Shown: positions 10,098 to 18,122 of the stretch, piece by piece
Layout of the letters: each line of letters opens with the position of its first letter
Position numbering within the stretch: position 1 is the stretch's first letter
NCBI RefSeq assembly: GCF_963668515.1
Contig: NZ_OY764865.1
Span: forward strand, 434,001-498,000
Origin: an uncultured Ilyobacter sp.
GTDB lineage: Bacteria; Fusobacteriota; Fusobacteriia; Fusobacteriales; Fusobacteriaceae
Reading direction: 5' to 3'
Length of the DNA: 64,000 nt
The notes under the pieces: model-generated
What the model was told of the DNA's origin: nothing
Database searches by the model: none
Seen by the model: only the letters and a program-made list of their open reading frames with translations
Translations under genes and position numbers: made by a program

Positions 10098-10748
10098 AAT
10101 TAATCTAAGCTGCTGATTAATAATTCAAATTAAAGTATTGAGTTTATCCGAAAACCTGTGTTACTTTCTTTTCTTGATAAAAGCACCCCAAGGGCATTTC
10201 CTCCCTTTGGTCAGGGCAAAAGTAACCAAAGAAAATCAAGAATTTTCAAATATCTAGGAAGTGTATATTTCTTTTATCGCCTTTGTAAGCTACAGTCCTC
10301 GGTTCCCTGCTCATCCACTGGATAAGGTGTTTCATAGTCGCTGACGCTCCTTGAACTCCCTTAACTTATTCTGTAGGACGGCTGAGTGCAGGCTCTTTCC
10401 TGTATAAGCCCTGCGACTTGAAAATTCAAAAAACGAAAAATGATATAAACCTAAATAAAAAGCATGTGTACAGTTATTCCTTAATTTTTGACTATTCTTA
10501 ATTCTGATTTTATTGATAGTACGGGAAAAGGGAGAAAAAACCTCTCGCAAAAAAACGCATATATAGTTTGGTTTTAACTCTGTGAAACTCCCTCTTTTTC
10601 TCTGCGTCCTCTGTGGCCAAAAGGTTTTGTCCTTATTCGTGTTAATTTCCCTATCTTTTATTAGTGTTCATTCGTGACAAAATCTTTTGATTCTGATATT
10701 CAGATAAAATCAATAATTTATCCACAAGGCAGCAACTTGAGCCAATTA
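10098..10748 (+). repeat. MITE-like intergenic element, copy 1 (module Y)
   Basis: This is about 650 bp with no supported gene. The left end reads AATTAATCTAAGCTGCTG and the right end, in reverse complement, TAATTGGCTCAAGTTGCTGC: imperfect terminal inverted repeats. Inside are the family marks: AAAGTATTGAGTTTAT, a CTACAGTCCTCGGTTCCC block with CCCTGCGACTTGAAAATTC (module Y), the CTCTGTGGCCAAAAGG block, the TTCGTGTTAATTTCCC block and TTCGTGACAAAATCTTTTGA. The 120-bp unit is present only once in part. The right end abuts a terminator. It is shared with loci at 12655, 14905, 32101 and 43111. Confidence 0.75.
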
Positions 10749-10768
10749 AAAAGGGAGCCTTCGCTCCC
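10748..10768 (-). terminator. Terminator of the O-antigen ligase-like gene
   Basis: On the minus strand GGGAGC-GAAG-GCTCCC is followed by TTTTT, a textbook intrinsic terminator only a few bases after the stop codon of the gene at 10773-12524. Confidence 0.85.
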
Positions 10769-10772
10769 AGGT

Positions 10773-12524
10773 TCAGATTACTCCTTTTCTTATTTTAATA
10801 TTCATTGAAATTCCGAGGCCTAGTATTGCCCAAAATGTAGGTGCTACGGAAACTGCACTGTCATTAAACATTCCAGTCATTAGGTATCCTATAACTGCTA
10901 GACTACACCCCACTCCCACGATCTCATATATATTTTCATAACCACTGTTGAAATAAATTCTCAGTGAGTCCAGGCAGTAACAGATCACCAGAAGGAGAAA
11001 ACCAAAAAGGGACAACCACCCTGTATTTATACCGATCTGCAGATACAAGTTGTGAGGTTTTGACACAAAGATATAGGGGTTATTCAAAGATACATTTTTT
11101 CCAAAATAATCATTCTGGGGAAAGATTATCGGATAGGTGTCAGGTCCGAAACCGAAAAAGCCGGACTTTTTTAAAAGAGGTAGACTTCTAGACCATATAT
11201 AGACTCTTGAAGAAGCCTTTCTCTGATATCTGTCCCATTTTGCCATCCTCTCTGGAGAGATTATCTCCTCTGGTTTTCTTGACCACCCTATAGTCTTAAA
11301 TTTCTGGTTCTGAATTACCAAAGGAAATTTAATTTCATCATACTGAAGTTCCAAAACTCCCTTTTCCTTATTTTCAAAGGAGTATTTCTGGAATTTAGGA
11401 TCTTCTAAGCTTATTATATTTTTTTCAATATTTACAGGTACGAGACTCCCGTCCTCTCTGTAAAAAGACAACTCTTCTTTTCCAGATTTTAAAATAAGCT
11501 TATTATCATAGCTGGTCACCTCTAAAGTATTTCCAATACTCTTAACATCCCTAAGGTTAACTTTTCTATTTACTTCGAGATTCTCTATATTGTCCCCTAC
11601 AGCTCCAGAGGAGAGAAGATTCAAAGCTAAAAATATGGCACCCGTGATAAGAGGAATTTCTAAAAGAAACACTTTCCTCTTCCAAATTTCTTTTCGGCAA
11701 AGGACCATAAATATAATAAAGGAGGCTATAGAGGCATAAATCCCCGCTCTAGACCTGCCAGCTAGAAGTAGAGCGAGATTAGCAGCATAAAAAAACATGA
11801 AAATATATCTCGTGAACCTCTCTTTGGATTTTAATATCAGCGGAAAAAGAAACATACAGATCATAACGCCATAAGAGCCACTGTAATTTGAATTTCCCAG
11901 ACTCGCTTTTACATTATGAAATTTTGGTGAAAACTTGATCACCTGGGCCATACTGATATAGCCTTCTGGATATGTTACCTTGTCCAAAAGTCCTTCTTGA
12001 GGAATTGCAATTTTTGCTAAAAAAGGAATTTTGTAAATACTCATTCCCAGAAATTCCGTGATTCCTGCCAGGGAAACAAAAAAACTTCCTATTAATAATA
12101 TGTATATAAAATACTTTACATCTTTTCTTTCTCGTACAAAATTTATAACAAAAAACGAAACCACTACATAGGAAAGTAGTACAAATATCCCCTCATATCT
12201 GTTGCCCCCTCCCCCGAGGGCGATGGGAAGAAAAGGAGAAAAAAAAGTAGATAATAGAACTCCCGCTCCGTAAATAATAAGCCCAATATAGTAGTAGGTT
12301 TTTTTTAAGTTTCTTTTTAAAATCATAATAAAAAGCATGGATATTCCGAGAACTATTAGTACCCTGGATTTTTCATAGTGAAACATATCCCCTATAGCTT
12401 CTCCTAAAGGATGTGTTAAATACATCAAGGTCCCTGGTTCGGTAGGCAAAATCTTGAGTCTTACTAAAAATGGTAAAAATGTCAGCAGTATACCTAGTAG
12501 AGCTATCTCTATTTTTTTCTTCAT
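10773..12524 (-). CDS. O-antigen ligase/polymerase-like membrane protein (Wzy_C family)
   Basis: The protein has 583 residues and many hydrophobic segments: about eight in the first 300 residues and three or four at the C-terminus. A long polar loop (about residues 310-480) ends in RVYIWSRSLPLLKKSGFFGFGPDTY, interrupted here as RVYIWSRSLPLL then FGFGPDTY, the pattern of the WaaL/Wzy_C family. Members join or polymerise surface glycans at the periplasmic face of the inner membrane. The polar loop is longer than usual, with a beta-rich insert near residues 320-410. It stands alone between repeat elements, so its glycan partner genes are not in the window. Ligase and polymerase cannot be told apart by sequence alone. 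Confidence 0.8.
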   Translation of the reverse strand: MKKKIEIALLGILLTFLPFLVRLKILPTEPGTLMYLTHPLGEAIGDMFHYEKSRVLIVLGISMLFIMILKRNLKKTYYYIGLIIYGAGVLLSTFFSPFLPIALGGGGNRYEGIFVLLSYVVVSFFVINFVRERKDVKYFIYILLIGSFFVSLAGITEFLGMSIYKIPFLAKIAIPQEGLLDKVTYPEGYISMAQVIKFSPKFHNVKASLGNSNYSGSYGVMICMFLFPLILKSKERFTRYIFMFFYAANLALLLAGRSRAGIYASIASFIIFMVLCRKEIWKRKVFLLEIPLITGAIFLALNLLSSGAVGDNIENLEVNRKVNLRDVKSIGNTLEVTSYDNKLILKSGKEELSFYREDGSLVPVNIEKNIISLEDPKFQKYSFENKEKGVLELQYDEIKFPLVIQNQKFKTIGWSRKPEEIISPERMAKWDRYQRKASSRVYIWSRSLPLLKKSGFFGFGPDTYPIIFPQNDYFGKNVSLNNPYIFVSKPHNLYLQIGINTGWLSLFGFLLLVICYCLDSLRIYFNSGYENIYEIVGVGCSLAVIGYLMTGMFNDSAVSVAPTFWAILGLGISMNIKIRKGVI

Positions 12525-12654
12525 AGGTCCTCCAAAATTTTTTGTTATTCAGACTCTTCTAAAAAAACTCCATTTTTCCTACCTCCCTGAAGGATAAATA
12601 TTTTCTTTTGAAAAATTTATGTTTAAATTCTCAGGAGAATTCCCTATTAGAATA

Positions 12655-13197
12655 TTAGTTAAGCTAACTTGTTACCTCTTTTCAGATTAAAGTATTGAAT
12701 TTATAAGAATTCGTTACTTTTCTCTTGAAAGAAAAGTAACCAAAAGTTCAAGAATTTTCAAATGTCTAGTAAGTATATATTTCTTTTGACGCCTTTGTGA
12801 GCTACAGTCCTCGGTTCCCTGCGGAACTTATTCTGTATGACGGCTGAGTGCGGCTCTTTCCTGTATAAGCCCTGCGACTTGAAAATTCAAAAAATCTTCT
12901 CTATGAAACTCTTCTCCTGTCTCTGTGTCTTCTGTGACCAAAAGATTTTGTTATTATTCGTGTTAATTTCCCTATCTTTTATTGGTGCCCATTCGTGACA
13001 AAATCCCTTGACTCTGATATCGCTCTCCTCCGTGATACTCTCTTCTTTTCTCTGTGACCAAAAGCTTTTGTCCTTATTCGTGCTAATTTCCCTATCTTTT
13101 ATTAGTGTCCATTTGTGACAAAATCTTTTGATTCTGATATTCAGATAAATTCAGTAATTTATAGAATTAATTTTAAGTAACAACTTGAGTTAGTTAG
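12655..13197 (+). repeat. MITE-like intergenic element, copy 2 (module Y, one full 120-bp unit)
   Basis: This is about 540 bp. The left end TTAGTTAAGCTAACTTGTTACC and right end (reverse complement CTAACTCAAGTTGTTACTT) form inverted ends. The sequence then has AAAGTATTGAATTTAT, the perfect GTTACTTTTCT/AGAAAAGTAAC hairpin, AAAAGTTCAAG, module Y as in copy 1 but shortened, and one complete 120-bp unit plus a half unit, ending GATATTCAGATAAATTC. No gene is seen between 12525 and 13248. Confidence 0.8.
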
Positions 13198-13248
13198 TCA
13201 AAAGAGATCTATTTTAAAGATTAGACTCTGTTTTGAAAAAATCCAAAT

Positions 13249-13728
13249 CTAAACTACCTTTCCCAAAAGAATAACACAGTAGGATTTAATCCCCAGTTCT
13301 TCCCCTGTAAAACCCAGTTCTTCCTCTGTGGTCGCCTTTACACTTATACATTCTCTGTCTATATCCAATTCTTCTGCAATATTTCCTCTCATGTTTTCTA
13401 TATAAGACTTCAGTTTCGGCCTCTGAGCCACTATAATAGAATCTAGGTTTACTATATTGTATCCCTTCTCCTTTACTAGTTTATTTACATGGCCAAGAAG
13501 AACCATGCTGGATACCCCCCTATACCCCTCGTCATCATCTGGAAAGTGCTGACCTATATCCCCTAGAGCCAAGGCTCCCAACATAGCATCCATGATGGCA
13601 TGTACCAACACATCTGCATCTGAGTGTCCGTCTAGCCCCTTCTCGTGAGGTATCTCCACTCCCCCTAGGATTAACTTTCTTCCCTCCTTAAACCTATGAA
13701 CATCGTAACCGTTTCCTATCCTTAACAC
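13249..13728 (-). CDS. ispF: 2-C-methyl-D-erythritol 2,4-cyclodiphosphate synthase
   Basis: The protein has 159 residues, the normal IspF size. The metal ligands are in GYDVHRF (D9, H11) and DADVLVHAIMDA (H43), with GDIGQHFPD following and a C-terminal TTEELGFTGEELGI region. It makes MEcPP in the non-mevalonate isoprenoid pathway as a trimer in the cytosol. The start is GTG at 13728 behind AGGAGGAACT. It follows hldA across an intrinsic terminator, so it may be expressed by read-through. Its pathway partner ispD is 26 kb away at 39616. Confidence 0.97.
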   Translation of the reverse strand: MLRIGNGYDVHRFKEGRKLILGGVEIPHEKGLDGHSDADVLVHAIMDAMLGALALGDIGQHFPDDDEGYRGVSSMVLLGHVNKLVKEKGYNIVNLDSIIVAQRPKLKSYIENMRGNIAEELDIDRECISVKATTEEELGFTGEELGIKSYCVILLGKVV

Positions 13729-13765
13729 AGTTCCTCCTTCAGTTATTCTTTAATTCAAGGTATTG

Positions 13766-13792
13766 AAAAAGAGGCTCTGAAGCCTCTTTTTT
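13766..13792 (-). terminator. Terminator after hldA
   Basis: On the minus strand AAAAAGAGGCT-TCAG-AGCCTCTTTTT directly follows the hldA stop, with a T-run. The palindromic A/T arms would also let it act in the other direction. ispF starts about 40 bases further on. Confidence 0.85.
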
Positions 13793-14777
13793 ATTTCCAC
13801 TCGTGATATATTCTGTCGTAAAATTCCAGTATCTCCTCTTTTGTAACTGTAGATGTTCCCATCCTGCCTACTACAACACCTGCTGCAGTGTTAGCTATTT
13901 TAGCCGCCTCATACCAAGATGCACCTGCTGCTGCTGACAGTGTAAAGACAGATATTACAGTGTCTCCCGCTCCAGTTACATCATAGACCTCTTTGGCAAA
14001 GGTAGGTATATTTTCCACTGTATCCTGAAAAAGACTCATGCCCTCTTCACTTCTTGTAAGAAGAAGATTGTTCAACTTAAGTTTTTCTTTTAGTTCTTTT
14101 CCGAGTTTTTCTACATCCCCTATACGCTCTGCTCCCATACACTCCATGGCCTCTTTCATGTTTGGAGTCATAGAGGTAGCTCCTATGTAGTTCATCGCAT
14201 TCTTTGGTTTGGGGTCTACAGTCACTATTATGTTGTTTTCCTTAGCAAGATCTATTACTTCTTTTACCACCCTTTGAGTAAGAACTCCCTTATCGTAGTC
14301 AGAGAGTATAATGGCATCGATCTCTTTTATATTCTCTTTTACATTCTTTATAAGCATATCTTCCTGAACTGTTGTGAGATTTTTTCTGTCTTCCCAGTCT
14401 AACCTCAGAAGCTGCTGATTATGGGCTATTATCCGTCTCTTCACAATAGTCGGCCTGTCCTCTGCTTTTACTATTCCGTCAGTGTTTATGTTTTTTCTTC
14501 TAAATTCATTGGTGAGCCTGTCTCCGTTGGAGTCATCCCCTATGATTCCAAAAGAAAAAATCTTCGCTCCTAGGTCAGCCAGATTATTTACCACATTTGC
14601 TGCCCCACCAAGTACAAATTTTTCACTCTTTACATTTACAACGGGTACAGGAGCCTCAGGGGATATTCTGTCTACGCTTCCTATTATATAATCATCTAGC
14701 ATCATATCGCCGATCACGGCTATTTTTATATCTTTAAATCTATCGAGGATTTTAGTTAATTTCAACTTGTTTACCAT
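13791..14777 (-). CDS. hldA: D-glycero-beta-D-manno-heptose-7-phosphate kinase
   Basis: The protein has 328 residues of the PfkB/ribokinase family. It opens with GDMMLDDYIIGSVDRISPEA (about 23-42), the hallmark of the heptose kinase, has GGAANVVNN, and ends with the catalytic DVTGAGDTV loop near residue 268. The length covers the kinase only, so this is HldA and not the bifunctional HldE with a nucleotidyltransferase domain. It phosphorylates heptose 7-phosphate for LPS inner-core ADP-heptose. The next enzyme, GmhB, is encoded at 55551. An own promoter (14810-14839) and terminator flank it. Confidence 0.92.
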   Translation of the reverse strand: MVNKLKLTKILDRFKDIKIAVIGDMMLDDYIIGSVDRISPEAPVPVVNVKSEKFVLGGAANVVNNLADLGAKIFSFGIIGDDSNGDRLTNEFRRKNINTDGIVKAEDRPTIVKRRIIAHNQQLLRLDWEDRKNLTTVQEDMLIKNVKENIKEIDAIILSDYDKGVLTQRVVKEVIDLAKENNIIVTVDPKPKNAMNYIGATSMTPNMKEAMECMGAERIGDVEKLGKELKEKLKLNNLLLTRSEEGMSLFQDTVENIPTFAKEVYDVTGAGDTVISVFTLSAAAGASWYEAAKIANTAAGVVVGRMGTSTVTKEEILEFYDRIYHEWK

Positions 14778-14809
14778 TATTCACTCCTCCCAAAAATAGT
14801 TTGCACGTA

Positions 14810-14839
14810 ATTATAACACGCTGTTATTGAAAAAAACAA
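14810..14839 (-). promoter_or_regulatory. Promoter of hldA
   Basis: On the minus strand TTGTTT, 18 bases, TATAAT, starting about 33 bases before the hldA ATG. The -10 box is consensus and the -35 box moderate. Confidence 0.55.
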
Positions 14840-14904
14840 GTGAGAATAAACCGTTCTACGATAAAAACTTACTTCAATAATAATGTAATAAATTTTATGC
14901 GTTT

Positions 14905-15822
14905 ATCTTGAGTTTTTGCTTTTATTTAAAATTGAGTTAAAGTATTGAATTTATAAGGATTCGTTACTTTTCTCTTGAAAGAAAAGTAACCAAAAGTTCA
15001 AGCCTGTGAAAAATCAGCTAAATAACCTTGAAAATCCAAGAAAAACTCGAAACTCGCTGCGCTCAAACAGTCGATTTTTTCTAAGGATTTCACTGCGGTT
15101 ATTCTTAACGCTGATTTTGTCAATGGCAAGGGAAAAGGAATAAAAAACCTCTTGCAAGAGAAAGCATATATGGTTTTAGTTTTAACCCTGTGAAACTCCC
15201 TCTTTTTCTCTGCGTCCTCTGTGACCAAAAGGTTTTTTTATTATTCGTGTTAATTTCCCTATCTTTTATTGGTGTTCATTCGTGACAAAATCTTTTGACT
15301 TTAATATCGCTCTCCTCCGTGATACTCTCTTCTTTTCTCTGTGACCAAAAGCTTTTGTCCTTATTCGTGCTAATTTCCCTATCTTTTATTAGTGTCCATT
15401 CGTGATAAAATCTTTTGACTTTAATATCGCTCTCCTCCGTGATACTCTCTTCTTTTCTCTGTGACCAAAAGGTTTTTTTATTATTCGTGTTAATTTCCCT
15501 ATCTTTTATTGGTGTCCATTCGTGACAAAATCTTTTGATTCTAATATCGCCCTCCTCCGTGATACTCTCTTCTTTTCTCTGTGGCCAAAAGCTTTTGTCC
15601 TTATTCGTGTTAATTTCCCTATCTTTTATTAGTGTCCATTCGTGACAAAATCTTTTGACTTTAATATCGCCCTCCTCCGTGATACTCTCTTCTTTTCTCT
15701 GTGGCCAAAAGCTTTTGTCCTTATTCGTGTTAATTTCCCTATCTTTTATTAGTGTCCATTCGTGACAAAATCTTTTGATTTTAATATTCAGATAAATTCA
15801 GTAATTTAATTTAATTGCAAAT
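14905..15822 (+). repeat. MITE-like intergenic element, copy 3 (module X, expanded 120-bp array)
   Basis: This is about 920 bp and the longest copy. It starts with a degenerate end (CTTGAGTTTTTGCTTTTATT), then AAAGTATTGAATTTAT, the perfect GTTACTTTTCT hairpin and AAAAGTTCAAG. Module X follows (about 15000-15180, with CTCGCTGCGCTC and TGGCAAGGGAAAAGG), then the tandem array, then ATTCAGATAAATTCAG. The right terminal repeat is eroded. No gene is supported between 14778 and 15880. A 76-codon minus-strand frame in module X is discussed under findings. Confidence 0.8.
15241..15780 (+). repeat. 120-bp tandem repeat array, 4.5 units
   Basis: Units begin at 15241, 15361, 15481 and 15601, each exactly 120 bases and differing by only a few substitutions; a half unit runs 15721-15780. 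Each unit carries TTATTCGTGYTAATTTCCC, CATTCGTGAYAAAATC, CTCCGTGATACTCTC and CTCTGTGRCCAAAAGS; some contain the palindrome CAAAAGCTTTTG. There are no interspersed unique spacers, so this is a direct tandem array and not CRISPR. Confidence 0.95.
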
Positions 15823-15840
15823 TTTCCTATCCCACAAAAC

Positions 15841-15868
15841 AAAAACCGGGATTTCCACCCCGGCTTTT
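15841..15868 (-). terminator. Terminator of the secretin end of the pilus operon
   Basis: On the minus strand CCGGG-GTGGAAAT-CCCGG is followed by TTTTTGTTTTG, starting about 12 bases after the secretin stop. This marks the end of the pil transcription unit. Confidence 0.85.
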
Positions 15869-15880
15869 AAAATCGATTAT

Positions 15881-17671
15881 TTATTGTTCAAACAGATTAG
15901 GTGTTCCTAGTATCTGAGGTGTTTCAGGTACTCTAGGATAGATCCTTCTGTGGTCCAGAACATCTCCTTCTCCTCTGTGAAGTTCTGTTTTCTCGAAGCC
16001 TTTTAGATTGATGTTTTCTTCTGCATTTTCAGTTGTTACTACCTCTGCTCTTATTTTGATGAATACATCTCTCATCTCGTTGCTGACACTTTCTTTACGG
16101 AATAAAAATCCTACAAGTGGAATATCTCCCAAAAGAGGCACCTTACTTGTGGTGTTGGTAACGTCTGCTCTCTTCAGTCCGCCTATAAACAGGCTTTCCC
16201 CACTTTTTACACTTACTGTTGTAAGAATATTTCTCTGGGATTTTGATCCCCCATCCTCATTATATGTTCCTGTTGAAGAACTTGAAGACAAAGTATCTAA
16301 ATTAAAGTTACTTAGTTCTGAATCTATTGAGAGGATTAAAGTATCTGCACCATCTATCCCCTCTCTTATTATAGGAGTTACCTTAAATATTATCCCCGCC
16401 TCTTCAAAGAGAGGAACTGTTGTAGTATTGTCATTGTCATCTTCTGTCTCCTCTTGTCCCACTATCACCTCATCAGTTATTCTAAATTCAGCCTCCTCAC
16501 CGTTTAATACAACTATTGAAGGTACTGCACTTATGGCTAGGTCCTGAGTGGACTGAAGTATATTTATAGCTAATCCAAATACATCTTCACCGCCATTGAA
16601 ACTCCTCACAAGGTCTAAAGTTGTACCATAAACACTTCCTATGCCTTGGTTCGAAGACGAATTAATGAGCCCTGCAGTTGTTCCAACCTCTGTACCTGGA
16701 GATAGTTCCCCGTTAGTGTTGTAAGACCAGTCAAAACCTAAGCTTTCAAAAAGATTATCTTTTACGTCTAGAATTTGAGCCGTTATCCTTACCTGTTTTA
16801 GAGGTGTATCTATATCCTCTATAAGCTTCTTAGCAGGTATAAGGTTCGATGATGTCCCCTTCAGTATAACCATATTAAGTTTTGGGAATGATGACACCTC
16901 TACCTCTTTCATGGCAGATTCCACAACTGATTTCACATCATCAGGGAAGGCATGTTTTAGAGTTATTCTTGTAGTAAGAAGCTCTGACCCAGAATCATCC
17001 CTTAACTGTCCCAGCACTCTTCCGCTAGGCCCTGAATCATGATCTGGATCGCTCTTTTCGCCCGTCCCCTCTTTATAAGACTGATCTAGCATCAGTTCTA
17101 GAAAATTATTTTGGCCTCCCTTGACTTCTAGGAGTTCTCCCTCTGTTTCATAACCGTCTTTCTCAGCCTTCAGGATATAAACACCTGGATTTACATTTTC
17201 CATTATAAATATCCCGTCAAACTGTGTATAAATTGGATTTAGCCCGCTGTTTAAAAGGGTTACTTTGACTCCGTTAAGTCCCTCTTCATACCCACGGGAT
17301 TTTATTGTCCCTACGAGGGTATTATCTCCTATCATCTCGCCTGCCATCTTAGAGAGCACCACCACGTCTCCCACAACTTTCATCTTGAGATTATTTGTAA
17401 CTTTCAGAGTATCCAATATCTCTTTTAAAGTTTTATTTTTTCCAAGATAAATATCAAGAACTACTCCTGTTGTAGAGCTGTCTCCCACCACCGTTACCCC
17501 ACTTGTCTTAGACAGGATGCTCAAGGCATCTGGTAACATTACGTTTTTAAAATCCATCTCTTTGCTGTATCTCACTCTAGAAAGCTTGGCATCTAGCTTA
17601 GCGTCTGAATAAGCAAAACTGGTTACTAGAAAAAACATCATTATCGTTAATAAAAACTCTCTCCTCTTCAT
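15881..17671 (-). CDS. pilQ: Type IV pilus secretin with an inserted carboxypeptidase-regulatory-like domain
   Basis: The protein has 596 residues. A signal peptide covers about 1-22. An STN/N0-type domain lies near 37-108. Next comes a beta-sandwich resembling carboxypeptidase regulatory domains (about 118-195, LVGTIKSRGY then GVKVTLLN then YTQFDGIFIMENVNPG). An N1-type domain (about 228-295) and the secretin barrel domain (about 300-545) follow, with the usual VPLLGDIPLVGFLF and IGGL motifs. It should form the outer-membrane channel for the pilus. It is the last gene of the pilMNO(P)Q string, five bases after the PilP-like gene. The extra domain between N0 and N1 is unusual. A type II secretion GspD is the alternative, but the pilM-N-O context favours PilQ. 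Confidence 0.85.
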   Translation of the reverse strand: MKRREFLLTIMMFFLVTSFAYSDAKLDAKLSRVRYSKEMDFKNVMLPDALSILSKTSGVTVVGDSSTTGVVLDIYLGKNKTLKEILDTLKVTNNLKMKVVGDVVVLSKMAGEMIGDNTLVGTIKSRGYEEGLNGVKVTLLNSGLNPIYTQFDGIFIMENVNPGVYILKAEKDGYETEGELLEVKGGQNNFLELMLDQSYKEGTGEKSDPDHDSGPSGRVLGQLRDDSGSELLTTRITLKHAFPDDVKSVVESAMKEVEVSSFPKLNMVILKGTSSNLIPAKKLIEDIDTPLKQVRITAQILDVKDNLFESLGFDWSYNTNGELSPGTEVGTTAGLINSSSNQGIGSVYGTTLDLVRSFNGGEDVFGLAINILQSTQDLAISAVPSIVVLNGEEAEFRITDEVIVGQEETEDDNDNTTTVPLFEEAGIIFKVTPIIREGIDGADTLILSIDSELSNFNLDTLSSSSSTGTYNEDGGSKSQRNILTTVSVKSGESLFIGGLKRADVTNTTSKVPLLGDIPLVGFLFRKESVSNEMRDVFIKIRAEVVTTENAEENINLKGFEKTELHRGEGDVLDHRRIYPRVPETPQILGTPNLFEQ

Positions 17672-17675
17672 AGTT

Positions 17676-18122
17676 CTACCACCTACTCCTCTTTTCCAAT
17701 AAGATCGATGTTCCTGTTTTTAAGTCTGTAACCCTTAGTCCATTTGCAAGGGCATGGACAAAATACCCGTCGTCGTCTATTCTCATTATCTCTCTTCCCC
17801 TTACGGTGTTTCTCCTCACTTTGTTCTCTTTGTCCTTATAGTAAAATGTCCCGTTCCAAGCTCCGTTTTTTTGTACGAGCAGTATCAGGTCTGTAAACCT
17901 ACTTTCAAGTTTTTTCCTCTGTTCTGCTGCGTCTGTGAGCTTGTTGTCAAACATACTGCTTTTTACATCTATAAACCTTTTCATTCCCTCATCAAAATTT
18001 TGGTCCGTCATCATCTCTTTCAGAGGATTTTTATCGCTCAAGATCGTTTCTGTAAAATTTTCTTCAGCAACGGCTCCTAGGGAGATAAGTACAAACAAAA
18101 ACATAATTAATTTCTTATTCAT
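17676..18122 (-). CDS. PilP-position secreted protein of unknown function
   Basis: The protein has 148 residues with a signal peptide (MNKKLIMFLFVLISLGAVA). The frame is open upstream, but AAGGAGGGGGAG precedes the ATG at 18122, so that start is preferred; it overlaps the PilO-like gene by eight bases. The C-terminal half is rich in beta-type pattern (NGAWNGTFYYKDKENKV, GREIMRIDDDGYFVHALANG). It sits between pilO and the secretin, exactly where pilP, the lipoprotein linking the inner-membrane complex to the secretin, is found. No lipobox cysteine is seen and the sequence is not clearly PilP, so the role is inferred from position. Confidence 0.75.
   Translation of the reverse strand: MNKKLIMFLFVLISLGAVAEENFTETILSDKNPLKEMMTDQNFDEGMKRFIDVKSSMFDNKLTDAAEQRKKLESRFTDLILLVQKNGAWNGTFYYKDKENKVRRNTVRGREIMRIDDDGYFVHALANGLRVTDLKTGTSILLEKRSRW

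Noticed and set aside
10332..10550. 72-codon minus-strand frame
   Set aside because: It lies wholly inside repeat element copy 1, has no convincing ribosome binding site and resembles no protein; the frame is not kept in copy 2.
14998..15228. 76-codon frame and its relative at 32203-32466
   Set aside because: Not called as genes because they are part of the repeat and lack clear start signals. The frame conservation is reported as a finding instead.
15241..15780. Possible CRISPR array
   Set aside because: The repeats are 120-bp direct tandem copies without unique spacers of 25-45 bp, and no cas genes are nearby.
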